Assembly (NCBI GenBank): GCA_035443705.1
Contig: DAORSV010000001.1
Location: forward strand, 4,896-68,895
Direction of reading: 5' to 3'
DNA: 64,000 bases
Source of the DNA: CADEGZ01 sp035443705
Lineage (GTDB): Bacteria > Pseudomonadota > Gammaproteobacteria > UBA6186 > Azoamicaceae
Made by a program: the position numbers and the translations under genes. Positions 1 through 7,162 of the stretch are shown here, one piece after another. Under the pieces are notes generated by a model. That model had not been told where the DNA came from and did no database searches. It was given only the letters and a program-made list of their open reading frames with translations. Numbering within the stretch: the stretch's first letter is position 1; every line of letters begins with the position of its first letter.

Positions 1-81
1 CCACAATCCTTCTGGCATCTCCTTTTTTTTAATGCCATCGGTTCGAATTTTCGAAGGTAATAATTTGGAAAACCAGCTCAT
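1..81 (-). CDS. accD: Acetyl-CoA carboxylase carboxyltransferase subunit beta, N-terminal fragment
   Basis: Only the first 27 codons are in the window; the gene runs off the left edge. The reading from the ATG at 81 gives MSWFSKLLPSKIRT, then a lysine-rich stretch and PEGLW, which is the conserved amino terminus of AccD just before its zinc-ribbon cysteines. AccD is the carboxyltransferase beta subunit that, with AccA, moves the carboxyl group from biotin to acetyl-CoA in the first step of fatty acid synthesis. The start codon lies one base after the truA stop, so the two genes are probably co-transcribed. A truA-accD neighbourhood is common in gammaproteobacteria. Confidence 0.9.
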   Translation of the reverse strand, partial: MSWFSKLLPSKIRTDGIKKKEMPEGLW

Positions 82-82
82 T

Positions 83-898
83 TTAAAGGTCACCCATGTT
101 GAGATTTAAAAACCAAGGCCCTAGTTCTATTTTAGGCAAACTAAAACACTCCGGGTATTGTACCTCAACCAAATATAATCCCATAGGAGGAGCGGTTACT
201 CCGGCTGTCTTTCGATCTTGATTCTCTAATACCGTGTGTGCCCATCGTGGCGGTTCAGTCCTCCTCCCTACTTTGAATAGTACCCCCATCATATTGCGTA
301 CCATATGGTGTAAAAAAGCATCGGCTATGAATTCGACGATAACATGATCGTTGAGTCTTTTTATCTTAATAGACTGGATATTGCGAATAGGAGAAAGACT
401 TTGGCATCGAGATCCGCGAAAAGATGAAAAATCATGTTCCCCTAGCCAATATTGACTCGCTTCAATCATATATTGGATATCTAACTTTGTATATTCCCAG
501 GTGACATACTGCGACAGTAAACTGGGTCTAATCGGGTGATTATAAATAACATAACGATATCGGCGAGCAACGGCAGAACGACGAGCATTAAAGGTATCTG
601 ATACAGGTTTTGCCCACAGTACGCGAATGCCCTCTTCTTTGCGAGAGAAAATGGTATTGGCCCCATATACCCATGCGCGTTCACTTCTTTCCGCGGTTGA
701 ATCAAAATGAACCACTTGTGCACAGGCGTGAACGCCCGTATCGGTCCTGCCTGCGCAAAAAGTCCCAATGGGTTGGTCGGCAACCTCGCTTAAAGCAAGT
801 TCTAGCGCTGCTTGCACAGAGTGCCCCGTTTTTTGACGTTGCCAACCACAAAATTGGCTACCGTCGTATTCTAATCCTAACGCAATTCGTTTTTTCAC
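83..898 (-). CDS. truA: tRNA pseudouridine(38-40) synthase TruA
   Basis: Makes pseudouridine at positions 38-40 in the anticodon arm of many tRNAs. The 271-residue length is normal. The family motif CAGRTDTGVHA is present, with the catalytic aspartate at residue 53. The N-terminal YDGSQFCGWQRQ and C-terminal FLHHMVRNMMG motifs are also typical. The start is a GTG at 898, preceded by a weak GAG site. It lies between the FimV-like gene (16-bp gap) and accD, the usual asd-fimV-truA-accD order, and probably belongs to that transcription unit. Nothing unusual was seen. Confidence 0.97.
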   Translation of the reverse strand: MKKRIALGLEYDGSQFCGWQRQKTGHSVQAALELALSEVADQPIGTFCAGRTDTGVHACAQVVHFDSTAERSERAWVYGANTIFSRKEEGIRVLWAKPVSDTFNARRSAVARRYRYVIYNHPIRPSLLSQYVTWEYTKLDIQYMIEASQYWLGEHDFSSFRGSRCQSLSPIRNIQSIKIKRLNDHVIVEFIADAFLHHMVRNMMGVLFKVGRRTEPPRWAHTVLENQDRKTAGVTAPPMGLYLVEVQYPECFSLPKIELGPWFLNLNMGDL

Positions 899-914
899 AA
901 TTGTTGCTCGAACC

Positions 915-2030
915 TTACACGCAATTAATTTTTTTTAATATTTCCTTGGCTAATTTTATTTCTTCGCTATTCCCGCGAACAATAATCTCATCTAAAATAG
1001 CTTCTGCATTTTTAATGTCTTGATAAGCAAGATACTGCTTTGCCAGTTCTAATTTCAATTTAATTTCCTCATCAAATATCACAATTTCTTCCACAATGCC
1101 AAAGTTATTTACAGAAGGGACTTTAACGCGAAAGCGTGCGCGCCTTACAAACCAAGTGGTGACAATGGTAAACAGCAAAGCTAAGCCACTCCCCAGTAAA
1201 ATCTGCTTGCCTGAAAGTGTTGATTTAGATTCGGATGATGCTTTGGGTTCTATTGTTAACGTGGGTTGCAGTTGATCTATTACGGGCTGAACCGCTGGAA
1301 CAATGGAAGGCACAATAACATTTGCAAGCGAATTTTCAGCAGAATTTGAAAGAGATTCCGTCTGCTTTTGTTTATCGACAATAATACCGGCAGGGACATC
1401 ATTGATACCCACTGTACTTTTAGCTTCTGCTATCTCTGTGAGCGGAATCGTATTTTTTTCTTGAGTACTTTTTTCTTGGAGTGCAAGTATTGCTACGGGA
1501 TCTTGAAACGGCGTCACAGACTCTGAAGCAACTGAAGGTACAGCAAAAACACCTTCTTCTAAATTGGGTTTATTTAGCATCTGAAGTGCCTGTTCATTGG
1601 CCACACGCTTAGACACTCCACCAAAAGGTGCAGGATCTAATAAGAGCGTATAGTCGCGTACCACACGACCGTCTGGCCATGTGAGCAGTACCAAAAATTC
1701 TAAATAGGGTTGCTTCACTGCATCTTCGCTGGTGACTTTCAATATTGCCTGTTTATTTTGTTGTACGATCTCAAATCGCAACTTAGATAAAAAATAAGGC
1801 CGAGCGAGTTCAATACGCTTAAAATCTTCCACAGAAGCAAGACTAACGATTAAATGGCTTGGATCAATATCCTCAGCACCTTGTAATTCTATTTCTGCAT
1901 CTAGGGGTTCATTTAAATAAGAATACAATTTAATTTGACCAAAGCCGAGCGAAAACCCAACTTCAGGTAGTAGACTAAGCATAAATGCACAGAACATAAA
2001 GACGATGTACTTTTGTTTTAAACTATGCAT
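915..2030 (-). CDS. fimV: FimV-like inner-membrane protein, short form
   Basis: A 371-residue version of FimV/HubP, a polar hub protein involved in type IV pili and cell polarity in relatives. Residues about 1-27 form a signal peptide. Residues about 28-135 match the FimV N-terminal domain (GFGQIKLYSYLNEPLDAEI, then a DFKRIELARP segment). A variable linker follows, then one membrane helix near 275-292 and a short C-terminal TPR-like segment near 325-371 (KLELAKQYLAYQD). FimV proteins are often more than twice this length, with a LysM motif and a long acidic cytoplasmic region; I see neither here. The asd-fimV-truA order supports orthology. The ATG follows a strong GAGAGGGA site. Confidence 0.85.
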   Translation of the reverse strand: MHSLKQKYIVFMFCAFMLSLLPEVGFSLGFGQIKLYSYLNEPLDAEIELQGAEDIDPSHLIVSLASVEDFKRIELARPYFLSKLRFEIVQQNKQAILKVTSEDAVKQPYLEFLVLLTWPDGRVVRDYTLLLDPAPFGGVSKRVANEQALQMLNKPNLEEGVFAVPSVASESVTPFQDPVAILALQEKSTQEKNTIPLTEIAEAKSTVGINDVPAGIIVDKQKQTESLSNSAENSLANVIVPSIVPAVQPVIDQLQPTLTIEPKASSESKSTLSGKQILLGSGLALLFTIVTTWFVRRARFRVKVPSVNNFGIVEEIVIFDEEIKLKLELAKQYLAYQDIKNAEAILDEIIVRGNSEEIKLAKEILKKINCV

Positions 2031-2129
2031 TTTCCCTCTCTTGTGCCGCTCGAGTCTTGCGATTCCATCCTAAACATAACTTGTCAAACAATTATCCGAA
2101 AAGCCATATCTTTACCAGATCATTATAGA

Positions 2130-3158
2130 TTACAAATAATCACTGACCAAAATTTCCGCAATTTGAACTGCATTTAAAGCGGCACCCTTTCGAATATTGT
2201 CAGAAACAACCCATAAATTTAAGCCAAGAGGATAAGAAATATCTTCTCTGATCCGTCCAACATAAACGGCATCTGTGCCGGAAGCTTCTGGAATTGGCGT
2301 CGGATATCCACCTGACTGATTTTCATCCATCACGATAACACCCGGCGCTTCTGATAAAATTTCTTTGGCGTCGTTTGCCGATATTTTTCGAGCCGTTTCT
2401 AAATGAATCGCCATTGAATGGCCATAAAAAACAGGTACACGAACCGCTGTTGCGTTCACTTGAATATCAGGATCTTTAAAAATTTTTTGTGTCTCCCAAA
2501 ACATTTTCATTTCTTCTCGTGTGTAACCGTTATCTAAAAAATCATCGATTTGAGGCAACACATTAAAGGCAATTTGCTTAGGGTAAACAACAGATTCAAT
2601 AGGACGACCGCTCAAGAGATCAGAGACCTGTGTAACGAGTTCGTTAATAGCAGCTTTCCCACTACCGGATACCGATTGATAGGTTGCAACATTAATACGG
2701 GTAATGCCAACCGCATCGTATAAGGGCTTTAAAGCCACCAGCATTTGCATCGTTGAGCAATTGGGATTAGCAATAATACCGCGATTTCTAAACTCAGCGA
2801 TATCTTCTGAATTCACCTCTGTAATAACCAAAGGAACATCATCCATCTGTCTGAAATAAGAGGTATTATCGATAACAATACAACCTGCTTCCGCCGCTTT
2901 TTCTGCGTAAATGGCAGAAATTTTTGAACCCGCTGAAAAAAGTGCAATCTGGACTTTTGAAAAATCAAATTGTTCTACATCTTCCACAAGATAGGATTTT
3001 TTTTTAAAAAGAACCGTTTCACCCGCAGATCGATGACTGGCTAAAGGATAAAGTTTTAGCACAGGAAACAGTCGTTCCTCTAAAATCGAAATCATGGCTT
3101 CACCCACCGTGCCGGTGGCGCCTAGAACTGCCACATTAAATTTTTTCGAATCGCTCAT
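2130..3158 (-). CDS. asd: Aspartate-semialdehyde dehydrogenase
   Basis: Reduces aspartyl phosphate to aspartate semialdehyde with NADPH, the branch point to lysine, diaminopimelate, threonine and methionine. At 342 residues it has the usual length. The NADP-binding GATGTVGEAM lies at residues 13-22. The catalytic cysteine is C134 in ANPNCSTMQ, and the later GHSMAIHLET segment supplies the substrate-binding region. It lies upstream of the FimV-like gene with a 99-bp gap. An AAGGATC site precedes the ATG. It is intact and ordinary. Confidence 0.97.
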   Translation of the reverse strand: MSDSKKFNVAVLGATGTVGEAMISILEERLFPVLKLYPLASHRSAGETVLFKKKSYLVEDVEQFDFSKVQIALFSAGSKISAIYAEKAAEAGCIVIDNTSYFRQMDDVPLVITEVNSEDIAEFRNRGIIANPNCSTMQMLVALKPLYDAVGITRINVATYQSVSGSGKAAINELVTQVSDLLSGRPIESVVYPKQIAFNVLPQIDDFLDNGYTREEMKMFWETQKIFKDPDIQVNATAVRVPVFYGHSMAIHLETARKISANDAKEILSEAPGVIVMDENQSGGYPTPIPEASGTDAVYVGRIREDISYPLGLNLWVVSDNIRKGAALNAVQIAEILVSDYL

Positions 3159-3266
3159 GATTTATGATCCTTGCCTTACCGCTCTGTATAAAAATAACAT
3201 TCTCTTTTTTCAGTCGCCCAACTCGCCCTACTCAGACAACGATGCTTTCAAAAGAAAATATTATTT

Positions 3267-3455
3267 TTATCCAGACCTTAATATAAAAATTGCTATGCCG
3301 ACTACCACAATCAGAATTAAAGCCAGGAATCCAACAGTTGTAAAGCTACGACTTAAATTTGCTTTTGAGAATGCTTCAGGATTGCCTTTAATCGTACGAT
3401 ACATCATCCATATTAAAAAACCAAACCCACAAATGGTTAAAAACCCTGCCAACAT
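3267..3455 (-). CDS. Small two-helix membrane protein coupled to prmB
   Basis: A 62-residue protein with two hydrophobic helices (about 2-20 and 41-59) joined by a polar loop containing NPEAFSKANLSRSF. Its ATG lies inside the last codons of prmB, overlapping by 19 bp. A near-perfect GGAGG seven bases upstream makes it a credible, translationally coupled gene despite its size. I do not recognise a function. The helix-loop-helix form resembles many small inner-membrane proteins of unknown role. There is no terminator before asd, so it may belong to the same transcript. Confidence 0.65.
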   Translation of the reverse strand: MLAGFLTICGFGFLIWMMYRTIKGNPEAFSKANLSRSFTTVGFLALILIVVVGIAIFILRSG

Positions 3456-4324
3456 GACTTGTCCTCCGCATACAATAAGAATACACCCTGACCACCATTT
3501 TCAAATTCTAACCACGTACCGAGGAAATCCGGATATTGGTTTTTAAGCGCTTCTTCTGTATTACCCACTTCCACAAACAAAAGTCCCTTTTCGGTGAGAT
3601 AACGAGGTGCTTCTCTCAGGATCTGTTTTACAATCGCTAAACCATCTGATCCAGCGGCTAATGCCAAACGTGGCTCCCAGTGATACTCGGGTGGTAAATT
3701 CCGCATTTCCGCGCTATCGACATAGGGTGGGTTAGAGATGATAATATCATAACGTTTTCCTGCACATCCCGAAAAGAGATCAGCGTGGATCAGATTAACA
3801 CGTGATTCACAATTCTGTAATACACAATTTTTACGCGCGACATCTAAGGCATCTTCAGAAATATCAATCGCATCGACAATCGCGTTTTCGAAAACTTTTG
3901 CACAAGCGATTGCAATACAAGCGCTCCCCGTACATAAATCTAGCACACGGTGCACCATATGTTTACCCAACCACGGCTGAAATCCATTTAAAATGAGTTC
4001 CGCCATGGGCGATCGCGGAATAATCACCCGTTCGTCGACATAAAATTTTTGGTGTGCAAACCAAGCCTCATGCGTCAAATAAGGCACCGGGGTTCTTGTC
4101 GTAATACGTTGATTAACCAGTTTTAGATAGATTTCTTTTTCATGAGCAGTCAGTACCCGCTCTCCAACACAGGCATCGACATCGGGAGGTAGCTTCAAAA
4201 CATATAAAGCCAGAGCCACGGCTTCATCCCAGGCATTGTTCGTTCCATGCCCATAATAGAGCTTTGCCGCCTTAAAAGACTGCTCTGCCCACTTTAAAAC
4301 CACATTTAGGGTTGTTAATTCCAC
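3437..4324 (-). CDS. prmB: 50S ribosomal protein L3 N5-glutamine methyltransferase PrmB
   Basis: A SAM-dependent methyltransferase of the HemK family, 295 residues. The SAM-binding motif DLCTGSACIAI lies at about 129-139 and the catalytic NPPY at 198-201. The VIIPRSPMAEL segment near 100-110 is the PrmB-type signature and separates it from PrmC, which has a different sequence there. The start is GTG at 4324 with AGAGG five bases upstream. Its 3' end overlaps the small membrane-protein gene. PrmB methylates ribosomal protein L3; the exact assignment rests on the signature and length. Confidence 0.9.
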   Translation of the reverse strand: MELTTLNVVLKWAEQSFKAAKLYYGHGTNNAWDEAVALALYVLKLPPDVDACVGERVLTAHEKEIYLKLVNQRITTRTPVPYLTHEAWFAHQKFYVDERVIIPRSPMAELILNGFQPWLGKHMVHRVLDLCTGSACIAIACAKVFENAIVDAIDISEDALDVARKNCVLQNCESRVNLIHADLFSGCAGKRYDIIISNPPYVDSAEMRNLPPEYHWEPRLALAAGSDGLAIVKQILREAPRYLTEKGLLFVEVGNTEEALKNQYPDFLGTWLEFENGGQGVFLLYAEDKSCWQGF

Positions 4325-4456
4325 AAAGACCTCTTAACATAGAGCCAGGGCGGACACAATGATACGCCCCCGCGATTGGGTAAAAGGCCATTTTCCGCTC
4401 AAAGGGTTTTTGGATCAATGGGTTAGAAGCATTAAGTTAAATAACTGGGGTGTTTC

Positions 4457-5674
4457 ATGGCGCACAGCGATAGACATATATTAGAAAACAATCGGGATTT
4501 TACCTATCCGCTTTCCGCTGCCCACAAATTCATTCATTTGTACTATCACTTAAAGCGACCCAACGCGGAACAACGTACCATTCTCGCAACTGCGTATTAC
4601 ACGCTCTCTACACAAAACAATATTTCTTGCCATCGACAAAAAATGCATGTGAATTCGGCTATCACGCTTTTAAAAAATATTACTCTTCAGAAGAGAGACA
4701 ATCTGTGGGGCTCGCAAATTGCGCGCGCTTATTTTAAACGCGCAGAGTTATTAGAAGCCAAAGAGGCCTTTTCACTGGCAACCAATGACTATGTCGATAC
4801 TATTGCTGTGTTAGAGCAATTTGAAAGTGAACAGATCCTCGATGAGGCTGATCGTCTCTTAATTGCGCAATCCGCGATCTCTATTGCGGATCTTATCGTT
4901 AACGAACAAATTGATGATAAAGCGCTTAATTTAAACCACCCCTTATTTTATATTAATAAAGCTTTAGAGTATTTACGCGCATTCCCAGAACCAAACGATG
5001 ATATTTTATCGACGTATGCTTATGCACACCAGATTGCGGGTATTTCTTTAAGCGTTTTCCACTTTGAAGAATCTAAAGAAGCGTTTCGTGTTGCGTTACT
5101 TATGGCGTTTAAAACAGAAACTATTGGGATAAGCCCGCTTTTGACCGATATTTATACCTGTTTAGGGTTGTTGTACGAACAACAATACGAAAGTTGTCCT
5201 ATCAAAAAAGCGCCTGAATATTTGCTGGATCACGCCATGATTTATTTTGGCCTGGCGCTTTTGTTTAGTCCCAAAGAAACCGAACAGGATGATGAAGACG
5301 TTTTAACATTAGATTCTTTTTTTGATATGATATACCGCGTTTTAGATCCTTATATTTCTCCCCTTTCGCATCAGTTAACATGTGACCTAATCGATGCTCT
5401 GATTTATGCTTATTACTGCGTTGTGAATAAGAGCTTACCCAACAAAATATTACAAGATGAACTAAACCAAGATGATACGCTCAATAACTTTGCACAACAT
5501 CTCTATTGGTTGGTCTCTGAAGCTTATCGTAAACAAAATCCAAGAGCTGCATTAAATTTTCTCGAAATTCTGACACATGAAGCATATGAAAACACGCTAT
5601 ATGCAGAAGATATTTTAAGTATCATTACACAAAAGAAGTCAAATAATGTTTATTATTTGACTTCGAAAAAATAA
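4457..5674 (+). CDS. Orphan alpha-helical TPR-like protein
   Basis: A 405-residue soluble protein with no signal peptide or membrane helix. It is rich in paired amphipathic helices with TPR-like spacing (for example ARAYFKRAELLEAKEAFSLA, FHFEESKEAFRVALLMAF and LLTDIYTCLGLLYEQQYES), though no copy is a clean consensus TPR. I do not recognise the family. It is transcribed alone, divergent from prmB, after a GGGGTG site. Its last codons encode a perfect 13-bp inverted repeat. In an intracellular bacterium such a protein could be a secreted effector or a cytosolic scaffold, but nothing here decides that. Confidence 0.75.
   Translation: MAHSDRHILENNRDFTYPLSAAHKFIHLYYHLKRPNAEQRTILATAYYTLSTQNNISCHRQKMHVNSAITLLKNITLQKRDNLWGSQIARAYFKRAELLEAKEAFSLATNDYVDTIAVLEQFESEQILDEADRLLIAQSAISIADLIVNEQIDDKALNLNHPLFYINKALEYLRAFPEPNDDILSTYAYAHQIAGISLSVFHFEESKEAFRVALLMAFKTETIGISPLLTDIYTCLGLLYEQQYESCPIKKAPEYLLDHAMIYFGLALLFSPKETEQDDEDVLTLDSFFDMIYRVLDPYISPLSHQLTCDLIDALIYAYYCVVNKSLPNKILQDELNQDDTLNNFAQHLYWLVSEAYRKQNPRAALNFLEILTHEAYENTLYAEDILSIITQKKSNNVYYLTSKK
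5635..5664 (-). terminator. Perfect 13-bp hairpin, probable terminator of the lipoprotein gene
   Basis: A 13-bp arm at 5635-5647 is exactly complementary to 5652-5664, with the four-base loop GTTT. It lies within the last codons of the plus-strand orphan gene, ten bases before its stop. On the minus strand the stem is followed by TTTTGTGT, so it suits termination of the lipoprotein gene that ends at 5712. On the plus strand the stem is followed by an A-rich run, not a T-run. Confidence 0.55.
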
Positions 5675-5711
5675 AAGAAAGCTATGCGAATTGAGCGGGT
5701 TTTTGAAGGTA

Positions 5712-5921
5712 TTAATGATCCATCGTATGCCCAACAGCACCGCCCAAGAGACCACCTGCTGCAGCTCCTATGCCTGCACCAAGAGCACCGCCGTTAGATC
5801 CGCCAATGACTGCACCGGCTACACCACCAATTGCAGCACCGGTTGATTCGTTCCGACTCATACCAGCACAACCACTTAAGAATACGCAGACTAAAGTCAA
5901 GACTATCATTTTATTACGCAT
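5712..5921 (-). CDS. Glycine-zipper lipoprotein (OsmB-like)
   Basis: A 69-residue lipoprotein. The signal peptide ends in the lipobox LSGC, so the mature protein begins at the cysteine near residue 18. The rest is a glycine-zipper domain (GAAIGGVAGAVIGG, GALGAGIGAAAGGLLGG) as in OsmB and related small envelope lipoproteins. It is probably anchored in the outer membrane and can insert as a glycine-packed hairpin. It is a single gene, divergent from the epimerase, with a hairpin terminator just downstream. The physiological role is not known from sequence. Confidence 0.85.
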   Translation of the reverse strand: MRNKMIVLTLVCVFLSGCAGMSRNESTGAAIGGVAGAVIGGSNGGALGAGIGAAAGGLLGGAVGHTMDH

Positions 5922-6101
5922 TTTTATAAATCCTATACTTATAAACAGTATTTAAAACACCACTCCAAATGCGGAGCTCCAGATATGAGACACCACAAAA
6001 AACAAAAAGTTTAAATGCTATATTGATAAAAAGAACAGAAGATAAATCCATTTCGCAATAGGTCAGCCCTTGGGAATATTTTTTATAAATTAGCTATAGT
6101 T

Positions 6102-6131
6102 TTGCCAAATAATTTTTTTGTTCGCTATCCT
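6102..6131 (+). promoter_or_regulatory. Candidate sigma-70 promoter of the epimerase gene
   Basis: TTGCCA at 6102-6107 and TATCCT at 6126-6131 are separated by 18 bp and lie 30 bp before the epimerase ATG. The 5922-6160 gap has no other gene and must also carry the divergent lipoprotein promoter. Assigned by eye only. Confidence 0.35.
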
Positions 6132-6160
6132 TAGATTAATCGCATTAAAAGGAAGGATCA

Positions 6161-7162
6161 ATGAAAATTTTAGTAACCGGTGGACTTGGTTTTATCGGCT
6201 CTCACATCGTTGAATATCATTTAAACAAAAATGATGCCGTTTATGTCGTTGATAATCTCAGTACAGGCAGCCTCGATAATCTGAGTCTGTTTCAAAATAA
6301 CCCCGACTTTCAATTTGATAAGGCCGATATCCTGACCTGGCAAAACATGGAAAAAGCGGTGGCTTGGGCAGATCGCATTTACCATATGGCTGCGGTTGTC
6401 GGTAATCTCAGAGTCATACAAGAACCTATTAATGTTATTGCGAGTAACATTGCCGGCACAGAACGGTTATTTAATACCATTACCAAAATAGGAAATACCC
6501 CGAGAGTGATACTGGCATCCACATCCGAAGTCTATGGTAAAAGCTCTAAATCAACGATGCAAGAAGAGGATGATCTTATCATCGAAAACCCTGTGCATTT
6601 ACATTCAAATTACGCTATCAGTAAACTAAGTGACGAAATTATTGGGTTATCTTATGATCGCATCAATAATATACCCACCACAATTATCCGTTTTTTTAAT
6701 ACCATTGGTCCCAGGCAAACAGGCACTTATGGATTTGTCGTTCCGAAATTTATCGCACAAGCTTGTAAGGGCGAACCTATCTCTATCTATGGAGATGGCA
6801 GTCAAACCAGAAGCTTTGGCGATGTTCGAGATGTTGTCGTGGCTTTAGACTTAATTGCCGAAAATATAAGGACACGATACAATATTCTTAATGTGGGAGT
6901 AGATCATGAAATTACAATAAAAGCCTTAGCCAATCTTGTTCGAGAACGCGCAAACAGTAAGTCGGATATTATTTATGTACCCTATAAAAAAATTTATGGA
7001 ATGGAATTTCTAGACATCATGCATCGAAGGCCGGATTTAACAAAACTTCACAAACTTATTCAATTCAAGCACAAATGGACTCTCGAAAAAACCGTCGATA
7101 ATCTAATTGGTATTTTTAATGAAAATTCATTAAAACCGCAATTGAAAAATAAAAATCTTTAA
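6161..7162 (+). CDS. NAD-dependent nucleotide-sugar epimerase/dehydratase
   Basis: An extended short-chain dehydrogenase of the GalE/UDP-glucuronate decarboxylase type, 333 residues. The Rossmann motif TGGLGFIGSH starts at residue 6. The catalytic pair is Y151 and K155 (YAISK), with a TSE segment at 121-123. The RFFNTIGPRQTGTYGFVVP stretch is typical of the sugar-binding part. The reaction (epimerase, decarboxylase or dehydratase) cannot be fixed. A strong AAGGAAGG site precedes the ATG. It faces the polymer cluster tail to tail, and the two stop codons overlap, so it may supply a sugar nucleotide to the glycosyltransferase encoded there. That link is inference. Confidence 0.9.
   Translation: MKILVTGGLGFIGSHIVEYHLNKNDAVYVVDNLSTGSLDNLSLFQNNPDFQFDKADILTWQNMEKAVAWADRIYHMAAVVGNLRVIQEPINVIASNIAGTERLFNTITKIGNTPRVILASTSEVYGKSSKSTMQEEDDLIIENPVHLHSNYAISKLSDEIIGLSYDRINNIPTTIIRFFNTIGPRQTGTYGFVVPKFIAQACKGEPISIYGDGSQTRSFGDVRDVVVALDLIAENIRTRYNILNVGVDHEITIKALANLVRERANSKSDIIYVPYKKIYGMEFLDIMHRRPDLTKLHKLIQFKHKWTLEKTVDNLIGIFNENSLKPQLKNKNL

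Noticed and set aside
7159..7162. Overlapping stop codons of the epimerase and the TPR barrel gene as a regulatory antisense device
   Set aside because: A four-base tail-to-tail overlap is common by chance in compact AT-rich genomes.
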